This document shows, piece by piece, positions 1 through 13,576 of a stretch of 64,000 nt of DNA. Position numbers and translations under genes: made by a program. The first letter of the stretch is position 1. Each line of letters starts with the position of its first letter. The stretch spans positions 49,872,744 to 49,936,743 of the forward strand of contig NC_044279.2 in NCBI RefSeq assembly GCF_004027225.2, in the 5' to 3' direction. The DNA is from Strigops habroptila. Its lineage: Eukaryota > Chordata > Aves > Psittaciformes > Psittacidae. The notes beneath the pieces were generated by a model that saw nothing but the letters and a program-made list of their open reading frames with translations, made no database searches and had not been told where the DNA came from.

Positions 1-2033
1 AAACTTTACCAAGTTCACTCAGCTGTCCTTCATGTGGCTGATCTCACCTTTCTACACTAGAGTGTCAAAATGTGGCGGCTGATCATTTTTAATCTATTTT
101 TAGAAGTAGATATAAAACTGATAAAAATCAGCCTCATTGTGATAGACTTTGCACAAACACAGTGCAGATATTCCTTGACCTAAAAGGGCATATTAAGAAT
201 GGGGAGAAAGCATACAGACAGTTAAATGCAGGTTTAGATAATATCTTTTAAAGCACAAGGGCTTTTTATTACCTGCCCCAAGAAAAGCCCAGCATGCTTT
301 TCACTGCTGTCCCTTTTGCTCTTTTTCTCCATCCTTCCATAGTCCTGATTAAAACTCACAGACACCTGTGTTTCCCCAGATTCTCCTTTTCCCTCCGGAC
401 ATGTTTACCCAGTGGATTTTGAGTATTTGCTGAATTTGCTTGGAATTTCCATATGTCTGGATCGACGAAGTTGGTGGCACACTGTTGCATAATGTCCAAA
501 AGGAAAGCTGTGAGAAGAAATCTTAGTGATTTCCCATAGCAACAGTGTACTGTGCAGGTCCCTTTGCAATGTCCATACAGCACATGTTCAGTGTGTCTGA
601 CCTGAGTATCAACAGCACCTGCTCTTTCTACAGACACAGGCAGACAGGAAGACACATGACAGTCCTATCCCTGATAAATCATTGCTTTTTCTTCCTGTTC
701 CTGACTGCCAAATGCCCTCTGCATGTTGCTAAGAAGACAGCACAATGAACACAGATGACTGGTGACACCATTAGCTCCGATTGGACTTTGCAGGCAGGCA
801 GCCTGGGGACTCACTGGTCAGCCCTTCTCAGCTAGGGCACCAAACAGCACTGCTTTCAGTACGCTCCAGCTGCCTCCTCACTCTGGTTCAACTTCGTCCC
901 CTTTTGGCCTGGCCCTGTTCAGCTTGGTGTCTGCATGGCCAGCCTGGGTAAGGCCTGCGTGACCACGGTGCAGGTCCCGCTCTCCGTTCACAGCCATAAT
1001 CCTATATGGTTATCGAATGCTAACAGCATCATGCTTTTAGAGGCTTTGCCTCACTCCTCTGCCTCAGTTATGTTTTTACAGCCATATTTTATCCCCGTGT
1101 CCTGATGTGAGCTGCAGGTCTATGCTTCCCTGCTCACACAAAACACCCTCCATATGCAGCGGTTCTGTGTTGATGCTGATGGCTGCAGCTCCCAGGTGTA
1201 TGCCAAGGAGAGAATAAATCCCCATCATCAAATAGCGATCGCAGAAATGTGGCTTTTCATGAGCCCTGGGTGCCAGCAGCTCAGTGGCCCCAGCTGGGAA
1301 AAGAGATGGATTCCCAGCTCGCTTTCCGGCCAGCCACACTTCACCAAACACACACCAGCCGGGTCTGGGAGGCCGCTCCTCTCTGCCAAATGCGGCTGAG
1401 CACATTCTCGGGGATTCAAAATCGCCAGGCAGGTCCCCAGCGAGTGTCTCGCTCCCAGGAGGAAGCTGAGGGCTGCCAGCCTGCTGGGAGAGGTCGAGTT
1501 TTCCACACTGACCACAAGATGTCCTCCGTACCCCAACACAAGCCCTGCAGCGCCGCGCCGAAACACCAGCCTGAAAGGCTCTCAGGATTGTCTTATAGCT
1601 AGAGTAACTATTCAGTTTAATATTCGTGATTATTTGTTTTCCCCCACTGCGGTCCAGTTTGGGTTTTTGTATGCTGAAAACACAGGCAGCCTCTAGCTGG
1701 TGGATTGCAGGCCTGGTGGCTGGGACTGCATGATCCCTGTGGTACCTCAGGTGCTGTCGCCCAAACAGTGCTGCATGGCTTTGAACATATAATCAGGTAA
1801 AAGGAAGACTTTATACTAAAAATTATAAACAGAGGGAAAATAGAGTAGTTGCAGTGCTAACATTTTGCCAAAATGTCAATCGTGCTATTAATTAAATCTG
1901 ATTTGCACTCATACCCAGAGTTCACTGATGAGGGTGGTAGGCACAATTAGCGCCATCTCACTTCCCGTTCCTCCACACTGACCAAGCGCTGGCCCTAGTC
2001 AGAGAGATTAAAATTTCAGTATAAAACCAGAGA
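1..2033. other. Intergenic DNA, no gene recognised
   Basis: This is unique-looking sequence. From about 740 to 1,570 it is locally richer in G and C, and short reading frames are open on both strands there. None of their translations resembles a protein I know, and overlapping frames on both strands are expected by chance when stop codons become rare. I see no splice-flanked exon, RNA gene or repeat. The GC-rich patch could be a regulatory element or the exon of a non-coding RNA, but nothing in the sequence decides this. Confidence 0.5.
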
Positions 2034-2140
2034 CAACCTGGTCTAGTGGAAGGTGTCCCTGTCCGTGGTAGGGGGGTAGGAACCAGATGATCTTTAAGGT
2101 CCCTTCCAACACAAACCGTTCTATGATTCTGTGATTCTGT
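2034..2140 (+). mobile_element. CR1 LINE, 3'-terminal fragment
   Basis: This short piece is the extreme 3' end of a CR1 non-LTR retrotransposon. It contains the typical tail wording around 'ggtcccttccaacacaaacc' and ends in the octamer-like CR1 terminus (ctatgattctgtgattctg). The element is heavily 5' truncated, as most avian CR1 copies are, and the sequence reads 5' to 3' on the + strand. It carries no coding capacity. Confidence 0.88.
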
Positions 2141-5100
2141 GACAACATGTGGTGGGCAGGGGTGACAGTATGAAACAAAAAAACAACTGTTCTGTACACT
2201 GGGTCATATCATAACCACCGCAAAAGGGTGACAAGAAAGGTAATGAAAGGGTGCTGAAGGTCAGCATCAACATAGGCCACCATCTGTTTTAAATTCCGGT
2301 TTTAAGTTAACATTGCTTGACTTCTTTACTCAGCAACCAGGCTTTTCTGTCCCCACAGGCAAACACAAGTAGGTGGAGAAAAGTACATCAGTTATTTTTG
2401 AATATGGTCTGGTGAGGCCAAGCCCAAAATGGATGATGTCCACTGACCATGAACTGATCAATTCTATATATTCACACACAAAAAAAAAAAAGGTAGTTCT
2501 GGCTAACCTTTTTAGACAATTCTCCCACAGCTATGGAAATTAGATTTAGCTCCAGTGCAAAGTTCACATGTCATTACATGACATTCGCAGCATTGGCTTT
2601 CTTAAAAAAAAACTTACTTGCATTCAAGGATAGAAAAGGAAATATAGGTGATTCTAAAATAGTAAAATATGCCCAACTGCTTTATAATTTGGGAGTCAAA
2701 TATCTTTCATTATTGAAGAAAATGCAGAAACATATGGTTTCATTATCCCAAATTTAAATACAAATTTGAATACAACTGACAATATTTCAGCCTTAAAAGC
2801 CCAGTAGTAACAACACTTACACAGATGTAAGAGGCATGGGTAATATGGAAATGAATCATTTTACTACTAGAAAGATATAAAGGGGAGTTATAAAATCTAA
2901 AATCCACCTCTGAACTTTGAAGAGGTTTGTTCTAGCTCCTGCTATGCCAGTATTAAATTCCATATATAATTAAACTTTAAGGACCATAAGATATTTCCTG
3001 AATAAGTGCTTTCCAAAATCATGGTTGAGAGAAGAACCTCACGGCCTAACATAGACTACGGAAATTTGTATTCCTATTAAAGAAGCAAAATCTTGACCAG
3101 AATTGAAGAACCCCTATGTACTCTTCTGCTTCTCCAAACAGGCTTCTACATTCATGAAAAGATAGGAATACTGCTCATTTTAAACACCAATACAAACTCT
3201 GTCTTTAGACATTCATAAACTTCAGATTATCAGAAACCAGGAGCATGTACTGGGAACTACAGTTCTTCACACGCACCTTTCTCACATTCCTTCCCAATTT
3301 GCCACTGTACAAACCAGCATATTTTGGCCAATCAAGAATGAAAATTCATATGTTATTCCCAGCATACTTCAAGGCATGGGTGATAATCATGGCAGGCTTT
3401 TCAGGATGACTGTGTCATGACTGGGAAATCAATATGAGGTTAGAGTAAACCAATGGCCAACAGTCTTAGGAAAGTGAGCAGTTCCCTTTTGGTGCTGGTT
3501 ACTCCTGAGGTTGCCCACTGCAGTCTTCCTCCTGGCACTATATAGGGTGTTTTTGATAAAGTCAGGCCAGGTCCTGAAGCACCTGGAATATGGACACCAA
3601 GACAGCAGAGTGGGCTGAACACCATGGAAAGTGCTTGTCAAGGCAGGAGCACAAATCGGAGAGGTGGCACTGATCCATCCTGTGCTACATTTTCATTCTT
3701 TACTGATCAGAGTACCTAAATACTGAAAGTTTCAAGCCCTAGCAAACACAGTACTGTTGTCTAGCCAAGACTTACATCATAATGTTGCTTTAAAAGAAAT
3801 ACAGAGCTGCAGGCTAGACAAAAAAAAGAAAGACCCTCATCCTGGGTAAGCTATACAAGTATTATCTTAGCTGCATAATTATACTAGTGTAATTATGTAG
3901 AAAAGTTCTTAGTTTGCCTTTGTCAGTGTCTCTCTTCTTTTATATAACTCCTTACTATAAAACATTATTCAAACCAATTCTTTATAGTTTCAGAGTATGC
4001 TGAATAGCAGGAGGTTGTGGTTTGGCTGCCAAGCAAATTAAAGAGATGAGTACTCTCCCTGGGTAAGAACAAAGGAGTCAGTTCAATAGTAAGCTTGTTC
4101 AGGGAATTGAGAATAGTCATTTCACGGCTTCTGACCCTAGATCTTCAAAGTCACTGTTCAGAGGAACAGAGCAGATGCTTTGTTTGTGCTTTGTCTAAAG
4201 GCAAATACAACAAGGTAAAACTGCAAGTCTTAAATGCAGCAACCCAGAGCTGGAAAGAGTGGGACAGGGGTGTGTATGTATCCCCAAATTCCTGAGAATG
4301 GCATCTACTAATGCATGCATTCTTAGACTCCTTTCATAAAGCAGTGTAACTGCAATATAGAATTTCTATTTACCTAGTTCACACCATGCTGCTGTCTTAG
4401 CATTTTCCATTGGTGACTGCCACTGTGTGTCTCAGAATCTGCATTTCCATGTTTGAAACAAGTAAGGTTTAAGAAGCCCTGTGGAGACAGCTTAGGAAAT
4501 GGGAAGCTGATGCTGTATACATACATTTGTAGATACTATTGTCTAGAGACAGGATTTTTTCTGCTGAGAGAATGTAGAAAAGCCTCCTTCTTTTCAGACT
4601 AAAAACTCAAGTTGTCACAGCAAAGAAATTCTGAAATAGCGGTTTTCAAAAGTCCAGATCTCTCTGTGTTTTTACCTTTCTGCAGAGTTCCCTCATGTTC
4701 TCCAAACCGTGCTACACCAGGGGTTGGGGTGGCTGGGCAGCTCAGTGTTGAACACTGAGAATTTCCCCATTGCTAGCTCCTGGCAGCCCTGAGGTGAGAT
4801 ACTTAAAAACTAAGAACAGAGAAGCTGAGCTTGCAAGGATTCACACGCCTGGCTCCAGGGCTTCATGCTCTCAACTTGCCATTGCCCCTTGCTTAGTCAA
4901 ACTGGCAGGTTCTTACACATGCCTCCTCAGTAGACAGCTCTATTCAATTCTTGCTAAAACATCTTCCCACAAAACACTTCAGTTTTGATAAATAAGGTCT
5001 TTCAGATGAAAAATAGTTCTACCTAAAAATAAACAACTAGCTTCAGCTTTGAGAGATGCGGATTAGTTAATTGTATCAGCAAGTGCTGACTTTGAAGCTT

Positions 5101-8100
5101 AGATATAAACACGTCCTTAATACCCAATCAAGCTCGGCTAAGAAGAAAGGATGATTTATAGAGCAATGCAGGAGCTGGCAGAGCCTGAGGCTTGAGGTTA
5201 AGCCGTAGCTTAATACTTGTTGATATTACTGCATCCTGTGCCTCCCAAAAGGAATGATACAATACTGCAGAGAGGGACCAGCTTTTGGTCATGTTGTCTT
5301 CTGTTCCTGTTAATTATCTCCCAGGTCAAGGTGGTCATACTCTGCACATGTATCTGCTGATGACAAAAAGTCTGCTACAGTCACAATAAAAACATGTAGC
5401 AATCTGTCCTGAGTAATAAGCTAGAGCAATGTTTTGTCTTGCTTTCCAAAGAAGGCATTTTGGCTTGAGTTCACTTCACAGATTACATTCTTAATGCTTT
5501 TATAACACTATTTTGACTCCTAAAAGTAAACTCTAAAATTCACAGTTATTTTCTTCTCCTGTTTCAACTAAAGGGGTTTATTTGTATGTCTTCTTTGAGC
5601 AGTTTTCATAGGAAACAGTGACAAGCTATTTGTCTTAGAAACAGCTAAAGAATACCTGGAAGGCTTAAAGTTCATGCCACCTGGCCACCATGTGGGTTAT
5701 ATTCTTAACATCATGAATGCACGCTACAGAAATGCATCGAGAGTGGCTGAATATCTGATCCTCATTCCCCCCAGTTTTATGTAACTCTGCACAGGACAGT
5801 GAGCACAGTCAAAGCCACTGCAGCCCTTGGCTCCAACAGACACCAGTGCTAAGAGTATATGAATCTGCACTGGCATCATATTGGCTCAAAAAGTGCCGGT
5901 TGGGCATATATGGTCCTATGACTATGAGCACAGACAGAGTGCTGCTAGAAGAGTAGTTGGAATATAGATTTATAAACTCTGAAATATTTCTGTGAACTGC
6001 TCTGATCCCATATCTGGGAGTTGTGCAGCCACATGTGCAAATGTTAGCATTTTCTGTTTGGATAATATGCAAAAGTCTACTGTACAAAGTGCATCCTAAT
6101 CATCTAACATTTTCAATTGTTTCCAAAAACATGCAATTCAAATTGAATTTTGCAATATCATATGGGGTTTTCTTAATAAAATTCAGTGCCTATTATGTAC
6201 ATTATTCAATATGCATTATCTTTCAGTGCCAACAAGCAGCATACCAAAACCTCCATATTGCAGAGATAGCTGAAGAGAAGGGGCATCCAGCACTGGTCCA
6301 TGATGTGTGGTTACAGTAGATCCACAAGGTCCCTCCTCTTCCTTCTCCCAGTTGAGGCTGCTTAGATGGACAGCTGAGTCTTTCTGTGGCCCAGAACTGT
6401 CTGTTGCACCACATTGCTCCAGTGACCAAAGGTTGAGAACACCACAAAGACTCATTGCCAGTGTTACCCCATAACTCACCACATGACATAGCAGCAGCAA
6501 AGCAACTTCACTTTAGTAGTTCATGAGCTGTACAAGGCTCAAAAGTCACATTGGGGCATTCTGGACACAGAATATGAACTATAAGAACTTTGGGAGCTCA
6601 ACCCAGTGTTAGTACTGACTAATGAGCAATTTCCCAGCTGAGCACAAGGCAAGGACAGGAGAAATTTTCTGTCCCAAAGCATCCTGTAGATCAGCCTTCC
6701 CACAAAAGGTGCACTGGAGTAGACACTTTGGTGACTTTTTTTCTTTAGAAAAATCTCAAGGGAATTTCATAAGCCTCTCTGGCCCCCATCATCCTCAAGT
6801 TTGTCACAAGAGTATCTTTCACCAACCTCTGTAAGTTATGGTAAGACTGTGTGTAATGCTTGGGTGACTGGGTGACACTTGCATTCCAAGGCCCTTTGGG
6901 ATAGGCAGAGTAGCCTATCTTATCCTCATCGCACAGCAAATCTACATCATTTGCTGCACCCACTGCAGTCATAAAGAACAGCTTGCTCAAAAGCATACTT
7001 TGATCTCTGTTGCTATTATTTTCTTTTTACTCAGAAATTTGTTTTTCTTTGTCCCAGCTTGCAAATCTCTCCTAACTACTCTCTGCAAGTGTAACTACTG
7101 AACAGTTTAATCATCCCTCTGCAGCATTTTTGAAGCTATTAAAGCCTGCAGAGACTCAAAAAGGGGAGAAAATCTGGTCCAGGAAATGGGAGGACTGTTG
7201 GAATTACAGTGTTACATTTTTAAATTCTCCTTAGAGAAAATACATTGTTAAGAACAGCAAATAGATGTACGAGTTATTTAAGAACTCCCCGCTTACATAT
7301 CTTTGCCCCTGCCAGTTAATACTCTCAAGTTTAATTAGATTCTTATTAAATGTTGCTACTTTCTTGCCCAAATCATATAAAAACTTAATTGGCAATGCTT
7401 CTTTCATGCATATTTTTATTTATCCTATTTTTCTCTTCCTCCAGACCAGCTGTGTTTAGTCAAAGAGCCTCATTCCCCTAACCTCAAAACCAACCAATTC
7501 CTTTTTACATCTTCATTTTTTTCTGTTATTATGCACTTTTATCCTGTTGTGTTTTTATTCCTCTGCAGCTACTGTGTAATTCTTCCTGAGCACCAGCATT
7601 ATATAGGCTTGATTCTTGACATAAATGTAATAACTCCAGAGAGTTTGTGTATGTTGATCTGTATTCTGAGGCTTTAATCTAGAAATGAGCACCAAAGTTA
7701 GAACAAAACAGTTACATAAATCAGCTGTTCATGTAACTTTTTCCTAGTATCCTGAGACAGCAGTGCCATATGCAATCAATAGAAGCTAGTTTCTCTCTCT
7801 TTAACTCACTGCAGGTGAATAAAAAACAGAAGGAACACACTGAGATCTCATTTTCTCCTCCTCATCTGTCAGTGGTGAAGAACTGGTTATAATTAGAACC
7901 CTTAGGACTTCTGAATGTTAAGTGCTGAAGGACTTTTCAGAGCTTTGGAAGCAGTTGCCTGGAAAGATTTGAGAAAGATTAGGGGAATAGTCATTCCTCC
8001 CTGTAACTTGTTAACTAGTACCACTATGCAGGGAATGTATTCCATGCTGATAAAGATTTATACATATCTTCTGTTCTCCTCAAAGACATAGGTGAATATT

Positions 8101-9195
8101 AAAATCCTGAATCAGCCACAGAGGGGAATGTTGAAATTCTTAAAGCATGTCTGAATCCACTGGTACCTGATGAGTTAAAGGCTTTTTTACTGACCAGAAC
8201 CAAAAGTAACTACTTTAATAAAATGTTATGTAAAAATAAAATATATAAAAATAATTAGATGTTAATCCTTAAGACATATTTATGGTAGAAAGCAGGGGCC
8301 CAACCACATCCCAAATAGATGACATAAAGTTTCCTTGTTAAAAAGCTGCAGTTTAGTTAAATCCAAATTATTTGGGTCTTTCTGTTACAAATCTTGATTA
8401 CAAAGAGCTTTTCACCAAAGAATGCTTGACCATGCTAAATCATTTATTTGACTTCCAATAATCTTCAAGGTCAAATCAATAGCTGTTTCTCTAAGTTAGA
8501 AATCAAAACTGTTTGGTCTTAGCTCTGAGTAGTGTATTATTGATCTATCATGTCACGAGAAAGATGCTGCATAACCTCAATCCCTTCATAACTTGGATCA
8601 GATGAAAGGATTTTGGAAGTTGACCACAGACCCACCAGTAAGTATTTGTAGGCTGAACATGTACTTGGATTTCTAATGGCTAAACATGGACTGGCTTCCT
8701 TATAATTTGTCTTTCTATCATTTCCATTAACATTTTCTGATTGTCAGGTACAGTAGCAGCATATAGTGCCCTATACTCCATTTGCAACATAGTGAAACTA
8801 ATGAACACAGAAGTATTTTAGCAACTTCATCTATTGTGCTTTCACCCTTTGATAGATAATTGCCATAATGGAGCATTTTACTATTTTTGATCTTGTAGAG
8901 CATGAAGTCCCATTAAAATTGTACACTAATCAGGGCTGGCTATCAGTCCTTGCTCACATGAATAACTGTTGACAGACTCTGTTCCAAAACACTTTGCTGC
9001 ATACTTTTTCTTCCTGTGGTTTCTGCTAATTCCACCTCCTTTTTCCTAATCATAAGATTCTAATGTAATTTAATTAAATAAAACTTTAAGAAACATTAGT
9101 TTCTTCCTATGCCATACCTCTCTTCTCACCCCCCTTAAACCCTTTTCAAGCCACCCAAGTTGGGGAGGTAAGAGGAAAGGTTTCAGAAATAATTT
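2141..9195. other. AT-rich intergenic DNA, no gene recognised
   Basis: About 7 kb of AT-rich sequence without a recognisable coding exon, RNA gene or transposon. Reading frames are short and scattered on both strands. A 12-base A run lies near 2,480. Old unrecognised repeats or conserved non-coding elements could be present, but they cannot be identified by eye. Confidence 0.5.
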
Positions 9196-9985
9196 CATAC
9201 GATCAGAGGCTAATGCAGGTTGGAAGGGACCTTCATAAGCTCTCTAGTCCAACCTCCTCATCAAACAGGACCAGATTTCTCAGGGGTTTATTTAGGTAGA
9301 TCTTGAAAACCCTCAAGGATGATGATTGCACAGCCCCTTTGGGATCCTGTCCCAATTCTTGGCTGTCTTCATGGGGAATATGAATACCCTGGCTCCACCT
9401 CTGTCACCTCCTTGTATGAGAAGGCTGCTCTTAGGTCGCCTGAAGCCATCTCTTCTCCAGGCTGAACAAGCCCCATTCCTTCAGCTTCCACTCACAGGGC
9501 AGGTCCTCCAGCCTGGCTGCCATGGTGACATTTTGCTGAACTTACTGCAGTTTATCAGTGTCTTTAGTTTTGAGGAGCCCAAAACATGTACTATCTAGGT
9601 ATGATGTAACGAATGCTGGTAGAGGGAGATAAACACTTTCTTCAGTCTACAAGCTGTGCTCCTGTTAATACAGCTCAGGATGCTTTCTCTGCTGCTAGGG
9701 CTGGCTCATGTTCAGCCTTCTGATTGCCAGTACCTTCAGGTCCTTCTGCACAGAGCTCTTCCCAGACCATCAGTTCCCAGCTTGTATCACTGCCAGTGAT
9801 TTGTCCTTCCTAAATGTAGGACTTTGCACTCCTCCTTGTTGAGGGTCATAAGGTTCCTGTTGCTCCATCCCTCCAGCCTGTCAGGACAGCAGCCCAGCCC
9901 TCAAGTGTATCAAACAGCCCCCTCGATCTGCTGTGACCTGCAAACTTGATAAGGATGCAGCCTGTCCCCTCTACAACTCTAGAAA
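9196..9985 (-). mobile_element. CR1 LINE, 5'-truncated copy, about 0.8 kb
   Basis: This is a reverse-oriented CR1 copy. Its 3' end is at the left (aggttggaagggacctt), followed rightwards by antisense pieces of the ORF2 C-terminus and earlier sequence, including the phrases equivalent to 'cttctccaggctgaacaagc' and 'ctgcaaacttgataagg' that recur in one group of CR1 subfamilies. The left end lacks a clean octamer tail. It is diverged from my memory of the consensus, so it is probably an old insertion. The right boundary is approximate. Confidence 0.85.
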
Positions 9986-11484
9986 TGCAATCTGAGGACA
10001 TGGCTGGAAATGAGTACGGAAATATACTGCTGGGAAACGTGTGATGAAAAGCCATGGGACTGGGAGAGTATTTTAGACTTGGAGATGTTCATATCTAATT
10101 ATTATGTCTGGGAATCCTAAGGGCTACATGTACAAGCGGGCAAGGATGATGCAGCTGTTTTTCTGAGGATTGAGATATTTTGATATGTTTTCCAAAGATA
10201 TATATAGCATTGTAGGTAGGTGGAGTCCTACACCAAGAACTGTTTTGTCTCCAGAAATCAGTAAAATCACTTGAGAAGACACTGAATTCATTGTCCTTAA
10301 GGAAACAAGTAAGACTCCGTATTTTCTGATCACTTCAGTCTTGTGATGTCTATTTCAGTACCATGGACCAAAGCTTCAACTTTGTTGACACCCCTCAGGA
10401 GCTCTGACTAGAGGCCATTTGTCAATGATTTTTGTCAATACTCTGATTCATACGCCTCTTTCTTAACATTAACCATCAGCTTAGCCTATCCCAAGTATGA
10501 TGCAGAAGATCTGGGGAGCTGAAACTCATATTTACAGAGATGTCCCTAATGTTTTCATTTTAGAAGTACTGTAGCAATACAATTAAAAATCAATGGCTAG
10601 AAGCAGAATAAATTTCACAAAATGTACTTAACCAATATTTCAGTCATGGAGAATTTTCTTATGAGGCCTCAAGATGTCATGCTTTGTAATGATATATATA
10701 ACATTTTTATATTTTCAATTCATATAGCTGGGAAAAAATGAAACATTTCTAGATAACATAAGCCTTTCTTTTGGTCTGAAATCGTGTTGGCAGAAGAAAC
10801 CTGGTGCTGCCTGATGGATGTATTCATATTTAATGACAAGTTGAGTGTATTTCATTCACATCTCTGACTTCTGACACTCAGGCCTCAGATCTCCTCAGTC
10901 TCTGTTTCAAGTTTATATTCTGCAATAGCACTGCTTAGAAATAATTGAAGATCACTGTCATGTTCTTAAATCGCTCCTTTCTTAATCTCTCTCTTTCCTA
11001 TGAAAAAAATGTTATCAGTTATACTTGAAGACCAGGAATGTACAGACAAAAACCTCATAATCATTCAGACACAGCAGTATTCACCCAAGGGGACTGGCTG
11101 GATAGTTTGACTAGCAGTATATGTTAGATCCCTGTCCTGACGTCCTTGGTTTCTCTGAACTTTTTGCCCACTATTAGCTATTGACTAACACTATGCTAGT
11201 TTCAGCAGATGTCATGATTCTTTTCAGTCTTGGGATTTTTTCTCCTTCAGTGGCTGAAACAAGGCCAACAGAAACTCTCCATTTCAGATGCCTGAGCTGC
11301 AGAGAGGGATGAGTTACAGAGGTGTGCTCATGACCTGGAAGCGTGTCTTTATGCGCTAGCGCAATGGGCACAGCTGACAATGTCTCCTCACCTGCCCTGC
11401 AGCTCTTATACAGCCTTCATGACCCTGCTCCAGGGTATGGTTCCCACCATCAATTAGTATAAATCCTGTGATAACCTCTCCTAT
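9986..11484. other. Intergenic DNA, no gene recognised
   Basis: AT-rich sequence between two CR1 copies. I see no exon, RNA gene or further repeat in it. Confidence 0.45.
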
Positions 11485-11825
11485 CTAGACAGGCTGAGAG
11501 AGCTGGGGTTGTTCAGCCTGAAGAAGAGAAGTTTCCAGAAGACCTTACAGCAGCCTTCTAGTACCTTAAGACAGCTTACAGGAAAGTTGGGGAGGGACTT
11601 TTTGTAAGAGCAAGTAGTGATAGGACAAGGGGGAATGGCTTTAAACTGAAAGAGAGTAGATTTACAGTAGATATAAGGAAGAAATTCTTCACTATGAGGA
11701 TGGTGAGACACTGGCACAGGTTGCTGAGAGAAGCTGTGGCTGCCCCATCCCTGGCAGTGTTCAAGGCCAGGTTGGATGGGGCTTTGAGCAACCTGGTCTA
11801 ATGGAAGGTGTCCCTGCCCAAGGCT
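11485..11825 (+). mobile_element. CR1 LINE, 3' part, lacking the terminal tail
   Basis: Sense-oriented CR1 sequence that encodes a relic of the ORF2 C-terminus. It starts at 'ggctgagagagctggggttg' and runs through the block resembling 'cactggcacaggttgctgag' into 'gtctaatggaaggtgtccct'. It stops before the usual 3' tail, so the end was lost or diverged after insertion. It is closely related to the copy at 29,150. Confidence 0.9.
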
Positions 11826-13576
11826 GCACTCTGGAACCTACTCATATGAGGAGCTCTTAAAATGAAATGTTCTTGAAACTGAACTGTAGAACTGTTAAAT
11901 ACTAGTGTGAGGTGTGCTTATTTAGTAGAACTTACTTTAGTGCCTGATTTTCACTGTCAATACAGTGCTACAAGCTCTCTCACCTTCTGGACTCATGTAG
12001 GTAAATGCAGTTCCTTGGTGATCTTTGTATGAGCTTTATTTAGGGCCTAGGGTCCTGGAAAGAAAAAGATGCAACAGTATTGCATTGTAGCTCTTATCTT
12101 CCTTGTCCCTGCATTGAAATTAGGCCCTGACAAGCACTGGCAAATGCACCATCTCAGCTCTTCCTCAGTAAAATGACCAATACACTCAGCAAATGCCACC
12201 TGCCATGTTTTTACATCCCTGAGCTCTCCACCTTCTGCCACCTTCTGTATTCCATCCCATACCAACATGGAGTTTAACACATTGAGTCTCCAGGAAAATG
12301 AGAAATGTAGGATACTGCTTAAAGAAATATTGTAATTGGGGTACTCTTGCTGGATGCCGGGTGCTGACTTTCCCATGCCTTCTCCAAATGCCTCCTCCAA
12401 GATGTGCTACTCCTGTGAGTTCATCATAAATGGCTATATCTAGGAGAAAATTATGCTGTTTGCAGAACAGCAAAAAATCTTCTGCTATTGCAGGCTGTAG
12501 AAAAGCAAATAGTAGGTATATAAAAGGTCAAGTATTTTAAGGCACTTCAAAAGATGACAAAACAATCTCTCACCTTCAGAAAAATCTAGGAACCATAGCT
12601 AGATGTATGATAGAAGAACAAATACTTCCAAGACTGTTTAGAATCTTTCTTCTCATGTTATGTTCTGCTACAAACTTTTTCTCTATTCTAATTTATCTGC
12701 ATTTAGAAAGTAAGGAATATAGTCATGTAATGAAATTTAGTCATACCATATCTTTAGTTGCTTGAAAGCAGTCTCATCTATGACAATGTGTTTGTACTGT
12801 ATAGATTTATTTTTATAGTTTGCAAAGATGGTAAGATGCATACATGTTTTTGAGAACAATGCAGTTCAGTGAGTCTTCAGCAGCTGCTATTAGGCATCTG
12901 CTATACAAATGACGCTATCGCTTGCATAAGGCAACCAGTCCAGCAAGCCAGAGTTCGTATGTCCTTTCCTTCATTTCCAATCTATTATTAATAACATTCT
13001 CTGTGATCATCCAAACAAAGAATTAAGACAATTACTCAGTAAGTGAATACCATAGCCTTAGCTTGACCAATGGAATAAGTCATTAAGTTTCTGCCAAAAG
13101 ACCATTGCTTCAGACATAATGATAAGCAATTACCACACAGGCTTGGAAGTTGTTTATACATACTGTATTAAGTTAAAATATTCCCTTTTCTTGCCATGTG
13201 GCAGCACCAAACGTATCACTTAAATTACCTGATGAAACACATTTCCATATAAAACAATCTCAATTCCCAGTGTAACCATCTCCTTAGTGATAATACACCA
13301 AGAATATAAATTAAAGCTTTTACGTATGACCATCTTCCTGCAGACAAACTTAATGAAAGAAAAAAGTGGGTCAAGGTAGATAATATTTCTGTGTTGTTCA
13401 AATAATGAAAAACTTTAGGAACTAACTTGTTGGGACAAGGAGGGAGATATGAGACAAGCAGAAATAAAAATTTCCTAATCAAACATGCCTACTTTATCCC
13501 ACCTCACTTTGGTCGTGGTAGGCAGTTCAGAATAAAACTCTACTCTAGCCTAACACGGAAATGCTGTCTCTGTCTC
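11826..13576. other. Intergenic DNA, no gene recognised
   Basis: AT-rich sequence between the CR1 copy and the LTR. Open frames on both strands are short and have no recognisable product. Confidence 0.45.

Noticed and set aside
1076-1602. Overlapping 109-, 112- and 117-codon frames on both strands
   Set aside because: Mutually overlapping frames on opposite strands without homology; more likely a GC-content effect than genes.
11481-11791. Minus-strand reading frames over the CR1 copy
   Set aside because: They are antisense shadows of CR1 ORF2 sequence.
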